A DNA stretch of 64,000 nt from Gracilibacillus halotolerans (lineage in GTDB: Bacteria > Bacillota > Bacilli > Bacillales > Amphibacillaceae), in assembly GCF_014206945.1 (NCBI RefSeq), contig NZ_JACHON010000003.1, positions 124,001 through 188,000 of the forward strand, written 5' to 3'. Below are positions 45,413-54,735 of the stretch, in pieces (position 1 is the stretch's first letter; each line of letters opens with the position of its first letter). The notes under the pieces are model-generated. The model did not search any database and had not been told where the DNA came from. It saw nothing but the letters and a program-made list of their open reading frames with translations. The translations under genes were made by a program, and so were the position numbers.

Positions 45413-45533
45413 TGTATCGTTTACCTCCTCCAAAAGTATTCCATATAACAGTGGTTCAAAAATACGCTCAATTGTAGTAAGATTAGATATACTATAAGTA
45501 GTGTATACTCGAGGACTGGAGAAGGTGAAAAGA

Positions 45534-46031
45534 TTGAAACAAAAAGAGATTGAACTATTAAAATTATTGGAGAAAAATGGTCGCCTTGAAACAGAAACAA
45601 TAAGTAAGATGTTAAACATGCCTCCTAAAGAGATTGAGGAGTTAATCACAAAGCTAGAAAATGAACAAAAGATATTAGGTTATTCCACTTTAATTGATTG
45701 GTCCAGCGTTTATGAATATGAAGGAGTCGCAGCATTAATTGATGTTAAAGTAACACCTGTACGAGGGGTAGGATTTGATAAAATAGCTTCTAGAATATAT
45801 CGTTTTCCAGAGGTTAAGGCTGTTTATTTAATGTCAGGCTCCTATGACTTAAGTGTGTCTGTAGAAGGAAAAACAATGATGGAAGTTAGTCGATTTGTAT
45901 CCGATAAGTTATCTACATTAGATACTGTAGTTTCCACTACCACACATTTTATACTTAAAAAATATAAACATGACGGCATTATATTTGATGATGAAAGTGA
46001 TGATGATAAACGCATCATGGTGACACCATGA
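45534..46031 (+). CDS. alaR: Lrp/AsnC-family regulator (AlaR-like)
   Basis: About 165 residues: an N-terminal helix-turn-helix (LLKLLEKNGRLETETISKML, NMPPKEIEELITKLE) and a C-terminal RAM ligand domain with the typical strand-turn VKAVYLMSGSYDLSVSVEG. A GTG at 45501 is in frame, but GGAGAAGGTG fits TTG at 45534. Its stop overlaps the start of the aminotransferase by four bases (ATGA). The pair corresponds to B. subtilis AlaR-AlaT (YugG-YugH), where the regulator controls alanine transaminase. Confidence 0.86.
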   Translation: MKQKEIELLKLLEKNGRLETETISKMLNMPPKEIEELITKLENEQKILGYSTLIDWSSVYEYEGVAALIDVKVTPVRGVGFDKIASRIYRFPEVKAVYLMSGSYDLSVSVEGKTMMEVSRFVSDKLSTLDTVVSTTTHFILKKYKHDGIIFDDESDDDKRIMVTP

Positions 46032-47227
46032 CTCGTTCCTATTTAGCGAAAAACGTGCAGTCATTACAGCCTTCAGGCATACGTAAATTTTTTGATTTAG
46101 CGTCTAAAATGGATAATGTTATTTCATTAGGAGTGGGAGAGCCAGACTTTGTAACACCATGGAATGTAATTGAAGCAAGCTACCACTCATTAGAGCAGGG
46201 TTACACAGCATATACAGCAAATGCTGGATTATTAGAGTTACGTGAGGAAATTAGCAGCTATTTAAGCAAAGAATTTAGCCTTTCTTACCAAGCGGATAAC
46301 CAAATTCTTGTTACTGTTGGTGCTAGCCAGGCGATTGATTTAGCTTTGCGTTCTGTTTTGGAGCCTGGTGATGAAGTGGTCGTCGTTGAACCTAGCTTTG
46401 TATCATATAGTCCAGCGGTGACCTTAGCGGGTGGCAAAGCGATAAGCCTAAGCGCATCGGCAGAAAATGAATTTAAGATACAGGCAGAGCAACTTGAAGA
46501 AGTTATAACAACTAAAACAAAAGCTATCGTACTTTGTAGTCCTAATAACCCAACTGGGACAGTATTAAATAGAAAAGAGTTAGAACAGATTGCTGCAGTG
46601 GTGGAGAAACATGATGTTCTAGTAATCTCGGATGAAATCTATGCAGAATTGTCATTTGAAGAAAAGGCGATGAGCATTGCTAGCATACCTGGCATGGCAG
46701 AGCGTACAATTGTCGTTTCAGGCTTTTCTAAGGCATTTGCTATGACAGGCTGGCGTTTAGGCTACGCATGTGGCCCTGTAGAGATTATAGATGCAATGAC
46801 TAAAATCCATCAATACACAATGATGTGTGCGCCGACTATGGCGCAATATGGCGCATTAGAAGCGTTAAGAAACGGAATGGAAAGCGTAGAAAATATGAAA
46901 ATGAGTTATCGTCAGAGACGAAACTATGTTGTAAATGCTTTAAATGAGATGGGGTTAAGTTGTCATGTCCCTGGTGGCGCATTTTATGTTTTCCCATCGA
47001 TCAAAGAAACTGGTATGAGTTCAGAGGAATTTGCGCAGCGATTGTTAGAAGAAGAGCGCGTTGCTGTTGTACCAGGTCATGTATTTGGAGAGAGTGGAGA
47101 GGGATATATTCGGTGCTCATACGCTACATCAATAAAACAATTAGGTGTCGCGTTACAACGAATGGCTAGGTTCGTAGAGAAACATCGAATAAGTGATCGG
47201 GATATCGAGGTAACGAATCAACAATAA
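46028..47227 (+). CDS. alaT: Alanine-type transaminase, PatA/YugH family
   Basis: A 399-residue PLP-dependent class I aminotransferase. Motifs: ISLGVGEPDFVTPWN, YTANAGLLELREE, SPNNPTGT, VISDEIYAEL, and the Schiff-base lysine in SGFSKAFAMTGWRLGY. Translationally coupled to the upstream Lrp regulator through an ATGA overlap. Orthology to YugH/AlaT (386 residues in B. subtilis) suggests alanine/pyruvate transamination. The C-terminus carries about 15 extra residues. Confidence 0.88.
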   Translation: MTRSYLAKNVQSLQPSGIRKFFDLASKMDNVISLGVGEPDFVTPWNVIEASYHSLEQGYTAYTANAGLLELREEISSYLSKEFSLSYQADNQILVTVGASQAIDLALRSVLEPGDEVVVVEPSFVSYSPAVTLAGGKAISLSASAENEFKIQAEQLEEVITTKTKAIVLCSPNNPTGTVLNRKELEQIAAVVEKHDVLVISDEIYAELSFEEKAMSIASIPGMAERTIVVSGFSKAFAMTGWRLGYACGPVEIIDAMTKIHQYTMMCAPTMAQYGALEALRNGMESVENMKMSYRQRRNYVVNALNEMGLSCHVPGGAFYVFPSIKETGMSSEEFAQRLLEEERVAVVPGHVFGESGEGYIRCSYATSIKQLGVALQRMARFVEKHRISDRDIEVTNQQ

Positions 47228-47251
47228 ATCTGAATATTTAAAATGCTTGTG

Positions 47252-47306
47252 AGCCGAACTGTGCAGAATGGTGAAAACCATCCATTGCTGCTAGTTCGGT
47301 TTTTCT
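47252..47306 (+). terminator. Terminator of alaR-alaT
   Basis: AGCCGAACT pairs with AGTTCGGTT (outer stem) around an inner hairpin, followed by TTTTTCTATTTT. Confidence 0.8.
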
Positions 47307-47408
47307 ATTTTAGCTTACAAACCTGTGCCCGGATACTAGGTCGGGCTTATTAAGCTGGTTGAGTCTAACTTGTTAGTATAACTTTAATAAAATTCTGATA
47401 TTAATAAT

Positions 47409-47439
47409 AGTTGTAAGTACCAATTTTATTTTATATAAT
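47409..47439 (+). promoter_or_regulatory. GH43 promoter with AraR-like operator
   Basis: AGTTGTAAGTACCAAT (47409-47424) agrees with the B. subtilis AraR operator ATTTGTACGTACAAAT at 13 of 16 positions. It overlaps a TTGTAA -35 box that is 17 bases from a perfect TATAAT (47434-47439). Confidence 0.55.
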
Positions 47440-47473
47440 ACATGTAGGAAGATTAGAAAGGGTGTGGAGCAAG

Positions 47474-48634
47474 ATGGAAATTAAACATATTCATAATGTA
47501 GAAATCACCGTGGCAAAAGGAGAAGAGGTTATCCTGCCTTCTCGTGTGCAGGTAGATTTAGAGAATGATATAACAGCAGAGTTTAACGTGGAGTGGGATG
47601 TGAAAGATGACTCTCAGTTTAGTGAAAAAGGTACATACGAGATAGAGGGTGCTGTTCAACATAAAAACTATCCGAAACCATTTATTGAGCAACGTGCTGA
47701 TCCATATTTATATAAGCATACCGATGGATACTATTACTTTATGGGGTCTTATCCGCTATATGACAGAATTGTATTGCGACGCGCAAAAACGATTGATGAA
47801 CTGCCACAAGCTGAAGAAAAGGTTATTTGGTGGAAGCATGAATCTGGAATTATGTCAGAGCATATATGGGCACCTGAACTTCATTTTATAGATGGAAAGT
47901 GGTATGTACACTTTGCCGCTGGGGAAAAGGATGATGTATGGGAAATTCGACCATACGTGTTAGAGTGTGAAGCGGATAATCCATTAGAAGGTGAATGGGT
48001 GGAGAAAGGACAAGTTAACACGGAGTTTCAAAGCTTCTCATTAGATGCTACTACTTTTGAGCATCAAGGTAAGCGCTATTTAGTTTGGGCTCAGAAGATA
48101 GAAGAAGATACGATATCTAATCTATATATTGCTGAGATGGAAAATCCTTGGACGATTAAAAAGCAAGTAAGCCTGTCGACTCCTGAATATGATTGGGAAA
48201 CGATTGGATTTGATGTGAACGAAGGGGCGGCAATGATTAAAAACAACGAAAAAGTATTTATTGCCTTTTCGGCTAGTGCTACCGATGAGAATTACGCGGT
48301 AGGTCTATTATACGCGGACGCTGACAGTGATTTAGTTAATCCTGATTCTTGGACTAAGTTACCCGAGCCGGTCATGGTTTCTAGTGATAAAAATAGTGAG
48401 TATGGCCCAGGGCACAACAGTTTCTCAGTTGATGAAGATGGCTATGAGTTAATTATTTATCATGCTCGCCCATATAAAGGATTTAATACAGAAAATCCAC
48501 TCTATGACCATAATCGTCATGCTAGAATCCAACGTTTATTTTGGACAAAAGATGGCTTCCCTTATTTCGGAGAGCCAGGTTATACCCTTGATTTTTCTAA
48601 TAAGAAAGCCAAGGCAATAATAACGGTAAAATAA
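47474..48634 (+). CDS. GH43 family glycosidase, likely alpha-L-arabinofuranosidase, intracellular
   Basis: About 386 residues. Residues 1-65 form an Ig-like (Big_4) start with IEGAVQHKNYPKPF as the end; the five-bladed GH43 propeller follows: Asp in EQRADPYLYKHTDGYYYF (general base), HIWAPELHFIDGKWY, LDATTFEHQGKRYLVW (second Asp) and the acid Glu likely in FDVNEGAAMI. No signal peptide, so it acts on short imported oligosaccharides. The upstream AraR-like site supports arabinose substrate. Start is ATG at 47474; the GTG at 47462 is also in frame. Confidence 0.86.
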   Translation: MEIKHIHNVEITVAKGEEVILPSRVQVDLENDITAEFNVEWDVKDDSQFSEKGTYEIEGAVQHKNYPKPFIEQRADPYLYKHTDGYYYFMGSYPLYDRIVLRRAKTIDELPQAEEKVIWWKHESGIMSEHIWAPELHFIDGKWYVHFAAGEKDDVWEIRPYVLECEADNPLEGEWVEKGQVNTEFQSFSLDATTFEHQGKRYLVWAQKIEEDTISNLYIAEMENPWTIKKQVSLSTPEYDWETIGFDVNEGAAMIKNNEKVFIAFSASATDENYAVGLLYADADSDLVNPDSWTKLPEPVMVSSDKNSEYGPGHNSFSVDEDGYELIIYHARPYKGFNTENPLYDHNRHARIQRLFWTKDGFPYFGEPGYTLDFSNKKAKAIITVK

Positions 48635-48654
48635 AATACGTTAATTTACTTAAG

Positions 48655-48706
48655 ATTCCCCTTAAGTCAGACAGATTTAGTCTCTGTTTGCGAAGGGGAA
48701 TTTTAT
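48655..48706 (+). terminator. Terminator after the GH43 gene
   Basis: ATTCCCCTT pairs with AAGGGGAAT around a long loop with internal stem, followed by TTTTAT. Confidence 0.75.
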
Positions 48707-48867
48707 ATTGAATACCCTTCTAAATAATACCTTTATGTGGTAAAATGTTAGGACTGAATTCGTTTTCATTGACTGGAAATTTAATAAATTTTATAATAAT
48801 TGGTATGGATAGAGGGGAAACGGGGTTGTAGTCCGTATTTATCTCTAAAAAACATAAGGGAGATGAT

Positions 48868-49395
48868 GTGAAGTTGAGTACGAAAATAAAGAAATGTACG
48901 TTGGATGATCTTGAGCAGTTACAAAATATAGCTATTGAAACATACAACGAAACCTACAGTCATCTTAATACCCCAGAAAATATGCACGACTATTTAGAAA
49001 AAGCCTTTAGTACTTCCCAACTTAAAAATGAATTAGATAATGAACTTTCTACTTTTTTTCTCCTATTAGAAAACAATGTAATTGCAGGATATTTAAAAAT
49101 AAATGTAGACGATGCACAAACTCAGCATGTATCGAAAGAGAATGCCTTGGAAATTGAACGAATTTATGTGAAATCAAACTTCCAAGACAAAGGATTAGGA
49201 AGAATACTTTTAAACAAAGGCATTGAGTTTGCTCGGGAACAGAATAAAGAAAATGTATGGTTAGGTGTATGGAATAAAAATAAAACAGCTATTGATTTCC
49301 ATAGAAATATGGGATTTGAAGTGGAAGGTGAATACTCTGTTTTCGTTGGGGACGAAGAGCACGTAAATTATATTATGGTGAAGAAGTTAGGTTAG
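48868..49395 (+). CDS. paiA: PaiA-type spermine/spermidine N-acetyltransferase (GNAT)
   Basis: 175 residues, close to the 172 of B. subtilis PaiA and with its order: KKCTLDDLEQLQNIAIETYN, NTPENMHDYLEKAFS, YLKINVDDAQTQH, LEIERIYVKSNFQDKGLGR (acetyl-CoA loop), VWLGVWNKNKTAIDFH and VGDEEHVNYIMVKKL. It would acetylate polyamines; in B. subtilis PaiA lowers their toxicity and affects sporulation. Start is GTG after GGGAG. Its usual partner paiB is not adjacent. Confidence 0.9.
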   Translation: MKLSTKIKKCTLDDLEQLQNIAIETYNETYSHLNTPENMHDYLEKAFSTSQLKNELDNELSTFFLLLENNVIAGYLKINVDDAQTQHVSKENALEIERIYVKSNFQDKGLGRILLNKGIEFAREQNKENVWLGVWNKNKTAIDFHRNMGFEVEGEYSVFVGDEEHVNYIMVKKLG

Positions 49396-49410
49396 TAACG
49401 ACATAGTATT

Positions 49411-49440
49411 AAATAAGAATCCAATTCGGATTCTTATTTG
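49411..49440 (+). terminator. Terminator after paiA
   Basis: AAATAAGAATCC pairs perfectly with GGATTCTTATTT around a five-base loop. Confidence 0.85.
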
Positions 49441-49473
49441 TGCGGGAAAAACAGGATATCGTTTAGTGAAGAA

Positions 49474-49507
49474 AGAATACAGATAAAAGGAAATATTATC
49501 TGTATTC
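49474..49507 (-). terminator. Terminator of the YneR-like gene
   Basis: GAATACAGATA pairs with TATCTGTATTC; on the minus strand TTTCTTC follows. Confidence 0.65.
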
Positions 49508-49536
49508 AGCGACCAATACAATTTTCTCCTAGATTT

Positions 49537-49824
49537 TCACTCCACAATAAATTCTATTTCATCGAATTTTCGAGAATACTTTATACGAAAATCTTTCTCA
49601 TCAAAGTACCATAGGTCCGATTCCTCTACAAAGAAACGAATGCCATTTTCAATTATTTCAGCGCCAGGATTAACAGGCTCCATTATTTCCATGGCGAGTG
49701 AAAATCCTTTATGTACACCACCAAAACCTCCATAGCGTGCATAAAAGCGTACGGAATCCCCTTCATTTAGTCCCAATTCTCGCTGAAACCATTTTATTGC
49801 AGGGTTAGATATGGATATTTGCAT
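49537..49824 (-). CDS. yneR: HesB/IscA-like fold protein (YneR-like), without cysteines
   Basis: 95 residues with the HesB/Fe-S core pattern: ISNPAIKWFQRELGLNEGD, VRFYARYGGFGGVHKGFSLAM, FFVEESDLWYFDEKDF. The A-type Fe-S carriers bind clusters by three Cys; here there is none, so this YneR-type protein cannot carry a cluster in that way. B. subtilis YneR has the same length. GGGGGAT precedes the ATG. Role unknown. Confidence 0.82.
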   Translation of the reverse strand: MQISISNPAIKWFQRELGLNEGDSVRFYARYGGFGGVHKGFSLAMEIMEPVNPGAEIIENGIRFFVEESDLWYFDEKDFRIKYSRKFDEIEFIVE

Positions 49825-49911
49825 GGAAGATCCCCCCTTATCTCTATTTTAAGCTATCTACTCTTGTAATTCCATTAGAGTTGCTCGATAAGGGGATTGA
49901 TAAAAATGAAA

Positions 49912-50142
49912 CTAATGGAAATATTGCTTTTCTTCGTAGTCGTATGGATTATAGCGAGTTAGTTTTAACAATCCGGGATTAGATTCTTCGAATTTCTTGC
50001 AAAAATGCTCATAGTCATTGACGATTTCACTCATAGTTTTTTCATACAATTCCTCGACATTTCCTTCTGCAACACCTTGTGCCACCAATTGTTGAATCAG
50101 AAAGGCTTTTTGTTTTTCTACTGCTTCGCGTAAGAATGCCAT
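49912..50142 (-). CDS. Small helical protein (76 residues), FbpA/YneQ-like
   Basis: The product starts MAFLREAVEKQKAFLIQQLV, has an ELYEKTMSEIVNDYEHFCKK helix and a tyrosine-rich tail (RYNPYDYEEKQYF). The first 45 residues resemble small Fur-regulated basic protein A family members (FbpA), which are of similar size; no Fur box is visible, so I do not claim iron control. GGAGG stands seven bases before the ATG at 50142. It shares direction with the YneR-like gene about 90 bases downstream. Confidence 0.6.
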   Translation of the reverse strand: MAFLREAVEKQKAFLIQQLVAQGVAEGNVEELYEKTMSEIVNDYEHFCKKFEESNPGLLKLTRYNPYDYEEKQYFH

Positions 50143-50458
50143 CCACCTTCCTCCCTTCACTCCGATGTACTTTTAGTATTAAAAAGTATTACCAAATTTG
50201 TTATATGTTATTCAATCAGCAAGTATTCAGTATATGCTTGTTTTGTCGCTAAAATGTAACAAATCAAAAGAAAGGCTGAATAATTGGGTATGAAGTAAAA
50301 ATTAATTATAATGAAAGAAGTATGATTAAAACTATTTTATGTATCTTATTAGAAAAGGACTTGGCAATGACCACGCATTAAATGACTATTTTAATAATTT
50401 TGGACATGACATATCATACTTACAATTTTAAGGATGGTAATACATTGGGGGATATGGT
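50143..50458. other. Intergenic region between divergent genes
   Basis: AT-rich DNA with no gene, hairpin terminator or riboswitch that I can support. It contains promoters for the MATE and FbpA-like genes by position only. Confidence 0.4.
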
Positions 50459-51820
50459 TTGAAGACACAACGTGATTTTACGAAAGGTAACATATGGTCG
50501 GGTTTGTTTTATTTTTCTGCACCAATTATGCTAGCCAACTTATTACAAGTTTCCTATCAATTTGTAGATAGCTTATGGGTAGGAAACTTAATAGGCGCAA
50601 ATGCATTAGGATCAGTTGCTGTTGCGGGTACGGTAATTTTCACCGTGCTCTCCTTTATTTTAGGGGTTAATAATACAGCACTTACGATTCTCTCTCAGCA
50701 AAAAGGGAGACAGGATGAAAAAGGTCTTAAAAATTATATTAATGCGTTTACTGTCACACTAACATGGATGGCATTTATTATGGGGATATTAGGATATGTA
50801 TTGGCAACCCCAATTTTAAATTTATTAGGAACACCGGATGCAATGCTAGATGATGCAGTAGCTTACTTGAGGATTAATGCAATAGGTATATTGTTTTTAG
50901 TTGGCTATAACTATATTAGTACCGTAATGCGGGCAGTAGGCGATAGCAAGACACCGCTACTGTTTGTAGCTATTGCTGTCTGTTTAAATATTGTTCTTGA
51001 TCCTTTGTTCATTTCAGGGTTTGGACTAGGCGTACACGGAGCTGCTATTGCAACCGTACTTTCACAGGGATTATCCTTCTTGTTTGGAGTATTATTTATT
51101 ATTAAGAAAAAGCTAGTACCAGTTGAACGACCACGAAAGCCGAAGTGGCAGGAAGTGAAGCTTATACTACGATTAGGTATTCCTTCAGGTATGCAAATGG
51201 CTGTTATCTCGGCAGGGTCTGCAGCCATTATGAGTGTCGTCACCTCACATGGCGAAGCAGTCGTAGCTGGCTTTAGTGCCGCGCAACGATTAGACAGTCT
51301 TATTTTGCTACCCGCACATGCGTTAAGTGCTGCGGTAAATAGTATGGCAGGACAAAACATTGGTGTAAATCAATGGGACCGAGTCAAAAAAATTGCACGT
51401 TACGGTGTCATTTATAATACAGGCATTACACTTATCTTCGCTGTGCTGATTGTTGCATTTGCTGAATATGGAGTGCGTCTATTTATTCAAGAACCTGACG
51501 CGGTACAATTTGGCTCTGAATATTTAATGATTGTTGCCTTTTTTTATCCCTTTTTAGGTATAAACTTTGTGCTCAACGGAATTGTTCGAGCTTCAGGTGC
51601 TATGTACCAAGTACTAGTACTTAATCTTTTATCTTTTTGGGTATTACGATTTCCGTTGTCGTATTTCTTTTCGCAATGGATTGGTGAACAAGGAATCGCT
51701 TATGGAATTGGAGTTAGCTTTTTGATTAGTAGCGTGTTCGCTTATCTATACTATAAGTTCGGTGGATGGAGAGGTAAGAAAATTTTCCCACCAAATAAAA
51801 CCAAGAAGAGTACCGTATAA
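50459..51820 (+). CDS. MATE-family efflux transporter
   Basis: 453 residues, 12 hydrophobic helices. The two halves carry the MATE pattern: NIWSGLFYFSAPIMLANLLQ, FVDSLWVGNLIGANALGSVAVAG in helix 2 region, and later RLGIPSGMQMAVISAGSAA. The DinF/NorM-like fold exports cationic drugs or metabolites using a sodium or proton gradient. Start is TTG after TGGGGGATA. The following gene is separate in function (CAP lipoprotein), about 55 bases after the stop. Confidence 0.92.
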   Translation: MKTQRDFTKGNIWSGLFYFSAPIMLANLLQVSYQFVDSLWVGNLIGANALGSVAVAGTVIFTVLSFILGVNNTALTILSQQKGRQDEKGLKNYINAFTVTLTWMAFIMGILGYVLATPILNLLGTPDAMLDDAVAYLRINAIGILFLVGYNYISTVMRAVGDSKTPLLFVAIAVCLNIVLDPLFISGFGLGVHGAAIATVLSQGLSFLFGVLFIIKKKLVPVERPRKPKWQEVKLILRLGIPSGMQMAVISAGSAAIMSVVTSHGEAVVAGFSAAQRLDSLILLPAHALSAAVNSMAGQNIGVNQWDRVKKIARYGVIYNTGITLIFAVLIVAFAEYGVRLFIQEPDAVQFGSEYLMIVAFFYPFLGINFVLNGIVRASGAMYQVLVLNLLSFWVLRFPLSYFFSQWIGEQGIAYGIGVSFLISSVFAYLYYKFGGWRGKKIFPPNKTKKSTV

Positions 51821-51875
51821 AACAATAATATTAGCGCATAGTAAGCCTGTAAACCTAATGTTAGAGGTGAAAAAT

Positions 51876-52610
51876 ATGCGTAAGATAGTACTTTTTATGA
51901 TAAGCTTGTCTGTATTCCTTGTTTTATCAGCATGTGGATCAACCGCTGAAAGAGATACTCAACAAGGAAATGAGATAACACCTGATTATGTTAGTTTTCA
52001 AGGTGATAGAAATACAGAAGAAGAAGTGCCAGTAGTGCCAGGTAGAGAACAAAATATTTTTAGAAGTCCTACATCGAACGGGGATTATGGGCAAACGCCT
52101 AACCGTCCGCAGCCCGGAGGGAACAATGTAGCAGAAACACCAAGAAATTCGAACCCTGCTGATATGCCACATGAAACACAACTAGAGCAAGGGAGAGAAA
52201 ATCAATCTGACTCCACTGGAGAAGATTCGCAAATTGGCAATTTCGTTAAGCAGGTTGCTGAATTAACGAATGCAGCGAGATTAGAGAACGGCCTTAACGC
52301 TTTAGCTCTAGATAATGACCTGACAGAGGCTGCGCAGCTAAAATCGGATGATATGGCGCAAAATGGTTATTTTTCACACCAGTCGCCAACATACGGCTCT
52401 CCGTTTGATCTAATGGATCAAGTCGGTATCAATTATTCGAGTGCTGCGGAAAACATCGCTGCTGGTCAACGAACCCCTGAACAGGTTGTAAATAGCTGGT
52501 TAAATAGTGAAGGACACCGTGCCAACATGTTAGATCCAAAAATGACTCACATTGGAGTGGGTTACAGTAGCAATGGTCATTATTGGACACAAATGTTTAT
52601 CAAGCAATGA
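51876..52610 (+). CDS. CAP-domain lipoprotein (YkwD-like)
   Basis: 244 residues. A lipoprotein signal with the lipobox LSAC (Cys near residue 20: FLVLSACGSTAERD) is followed by a disordered Asn/Pro/Gln-rich stretch (about 25-115) and a C-terminal SCP/CAP domain. The domain shows NAARLENGLNALALDNDLTE, the His of YFSHQSPT, AAENIAAGQRTPEQVV, the SEGHRANML with Glu and His, and IGVGYSSNGHYWTQMF. These secreted proteins are common in spore-formers, with unclear activity. GAGGTG fits the ATG at 51876; longer frames overlap the MATE gene. Confidence 0.9.
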   Translation: MRKIVLFMISLSVFLVLSACGSTAERDTQQGNEITPDYVSFQGDRNTEEEVPVVPGREQNIFRSPTSNGDYGQTPNRPQPGGNNVAETPRNSNPADMPHETQLEQGRENQSDSTGEDSQIGNFVKQVAELTNAARLENGLNALALDNDLTEAAQLKSDDMAQNGYFSHQSPTYGSPFDLMDQVGINYSSAAENIAAGQRTPEQVVNSWLNSEGHRANMLDPKMTHIGVGYSSNGHYWTQMFIKQ

Positions 52611-52640
52611 GCCGTAAAGGCCCATTGCTTTATCTTTATA
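52602..52640 (+). terminator. Terminator after the CAP gene
   Basis: AAGCAATG and CATTGCTT, with the stop codon of the gene inside the stem region, are followed by TATCTTTAT. Confidence 0.65.
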
Positions 52641-52654
52641 ATATTGATTTTATT

Positions 52655-54697
52655 TTAATGATTAACTCGTCTTCTCCTTTGGGAAATAAATATAGTAGCG
52701 CCAATCAGTAATAATCCTAACCCAGCAATTAACCAAGAGTATAAATTTGTCGCAGTATCGGGTAATTTATGATTCGTCAAAGTTGGAGCAAGGCTACTTT
52801 CCTCCATTTGCTCATTCTGAGAATTTGGATTGTTTTCTTTCGTAGCTAGCTCTTGTTTATCTTGATTGTTCGTGTTTTTTTCGTCGTTATGACTAACGTG
52901 TTCTTCATCAATTGTATCCTCATCGGGTACAACCTTATCTTCTTCAATTATGATTTCCTCTCCGTTCTCTTCGTCGGGAATAGCATCCTCTTCATCTATA
53001 ACAGGCCACCCTGTTACTTGATCACCATTTTTCACTATTTTATATGAAAGTTGTTCTTCATTATCGTTTCTCCAAAAATGAAACGTTAGCGTTACTTCTC
53101 TCCCATCCTCTATATCGTTAAAAAAATTTTCGGTTAAGGTAATTGTATTATTATCGTAATCTGGTGAAAACGTGTAGCCAAATTCTTTGAAGCTTGTCCA
53201 ATTCTGAGGGCCAGCAATTGTTCCATCTTCATAATGTGCCTCCATTGTAGCTAAATGATTGCCTTCAAATGAAACAGGGATTTGGAAGTTATCTGATGTT
53301 CCATCAGCTTCTTGGAACACAGGTGCACCATGTTGATAAATGTTTATATCCCAATTAAATCCTCCAGTAAATACAACGTGCAATGTCGCGATATGTCCTG
53401 TTTCTCCCTCTATAGAAAGGGCTTCTACTCGTTCTTTCTTTAGAATAAGATTACCATCTTCAAATAAGTAGTCCTCTCCAGCTATTAAAGTTTGGTTATT
53501 CAATTTTATATAGTCTAACTGATGTCCGTTTAGTTTAAAATCTATTTGATGGTCAGTCCTATCTTCTTGGTTATTTAAATAAATAAAATTATTATTCGGT
53601 ACCGCAGATCTACTGTTCCAGCTAGTCTTAATCATTTGAGCGAACTCAGCATCGTGCCAATTTAGAGAATGTCGATTCAAATGCTGTCCATTATCCCAAA
53701 GCATATGAACAAATGATCTATCTTGAGCAGCGGGTATCATGTACTCAAAGTATTTTAGTTTTTCACCTTGCTGGATAACATCTGTGCCTGTATCAAAACC
53801 TAATAGACCATATTCACCTATAACAACGGGAATACCATTCGCTGTAAACTGATCGTGTACCCTGTTGAAAATCGTATCGATATCGTTTTTTGTTTCATCA
53901 TTAAATCGAGTAACACCAGCAATGTTGACACTGAAAGGCCAAAATCCGTAGTAATGAACAGTTGCCAAAACATGAGGGTCGTTTAAGTTGGAGATATAGT
54001 CATAGAGTGCTTGTAATCGTTCAGGTTCCTGACCAGTCAATAAAGTTGGTAAAACAATAGGTCGAACAGGATTATTTCCATTAGAGTTTCTAACTACTTG
54101 GTGGAATGCGTCATTTAGTTCATCTAGGTAGCCTTGCTGTTGCCTTTCGTCTCCTGTAAATTGCGGTTCATTAATACTTTCAAACATTAACTCTACGGGG
54201 TAATCTTGGAAGCGCTCGGAAAGTTGTTCCCAAATGCGACGAAAACGTTCGACTGTTTGATCATGATTATTCTCCATACCATTTTGTAACCATACCCAGG
54301 AGTCATGGTGTACATTGATCATGACATAAAGATCCTCTTCTAGTGCCCAATCTACCGTCTGTTGTACTCTTGATAAAAACTCTTCGTTAATCGCAAAATC
54401 GCCACTTGGATTCATCCGACCATCAAATGTAATTGGTACCCGAATGCTTTGAAATCCTTCTGCAGCTATTTGTTGGATTAATTCTCTCGTTACCATCGGA
54501 TTTCCCCATGCTGTTTCGTCCTCGCCGAGGGCATCATACGTGTTACCAAGATTCCATCCAGGTTGCATATTTTCTGCGTATTGCTCCATATCAATTGTTT
54601 GATTTGCTGTCTCGTTTGCTAGTGAGATAGTTGGGGCGAGAAAGATGAAAAGTGAAAGGTAGATACTAGTCTTCAGTATGAGCTGAAATTTTTTCAT
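52655..54697 (-). CDS. Wall-anchored GH5 endoglucanase with Ig-like and CBM46 modules, LPDTA anchor
   Basis: 680 residues. Signal peptide to about 27, then GH5 (about 35-360, GH5_4-like): GWNLGNTYDALG, the acid/base Glu177 in FESINEPQF and nucleophile Glu295 in VVIGEYGLLG. A linker Ig-like (CBM_X2) module spans about 370-455 and a CBM46 about 460-555 (FGYTFSPDYDNNTITLTEN). This order matches the B. halodurans Cel5B type, active on beta-glucan/cellulose. An acidic linker (DEENGEEIIIEEDKVVPDED) precedes LPDTA at 645, a hydrophobic segment and QRRRRVNH, a sortase signal. GGAGGG precedes the ATG, and a perfect-looking CRE is upstream. Confidence 0.93.
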   Translation of the reverse strand: MKKFQLILKTSIYLSLFIFLAPTISLANETANQTIDMEQYAENMQPGWNLGNTYDALGEDETAWGNPMVTRELIQQIAAEGFQSIRVPITFDGRMNPSGDFAINEEFLSRVQQTVDWALEEDLYVMINVHHDSWVWLQNGMENNHDQTVERFRRIWEQLSERFQDYPVELMFESINEPQFTGDERQQQGYLDELNDAFHQVVRNSNGNNPVRPIVLPTLLTGQEPERLQALYDYISNLNDPHVLATVHYYGFWPFSVNIAGVTRFNDETKNDIDTIFNRVHDQFTANGIPVVIGEYGLLGFDTGTDVIQQGEKLKYFEYMIPAAQDRSFVHMLWDNGQHLNRHSLNWHDAEFAQMIKTSWNSRSAVPNNNFIYLNNQEDRTDHQIDFKLNGHQLDYIKLNNQTLIAGEDYLFEDGNLILKKERVEALSIEGETGHIATLHVVFTGGFNWDINIYQHGAPVFQEADGTSDNFQIPVSFEGNHLATMEAHYEDGTIAGPQNWTSFKEFGYTFSPDYDNNTITLTENFFNDIEDGREVTLTFHFWRNDNEEQLSYKIVKNGDQVTGWPVIDEEDAIPDEENGEEIIIEEDKVVPDEDTIDEEHVSHNDEKNTNNQDKQELATKENNPNSQNEQMEESSLAPTLTNHKLPDTATNLYSWLIAGLGLLLIGATIFISQRRRRVNH

Positions 54698-54721
54698 GAT
54701 TTATCCCTCCGTTTTTTATTC

Positions 54722-54735
54722 GGTAAGCGCTTACA
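54722..54735. promoter_or_regulatory. CRE site (CcpA) upstream of the GH5 gene
   Basis: GGTAAGCGCTTACA differs from the consensus TGWAANCGNTNWCA only at the first base. It is 25 bases before the GH5 start codon, a roadblock-type position. Confidence 0.7.

Noticed and set aside
44582-45649. Longer version of the DUF2268 protein starting at 45649
   Set aside because: The extra 79 residues overlap the divergent Lrp gene and carry no motif; the ribosome site GGAGGAGG marks the ATG at 45412.
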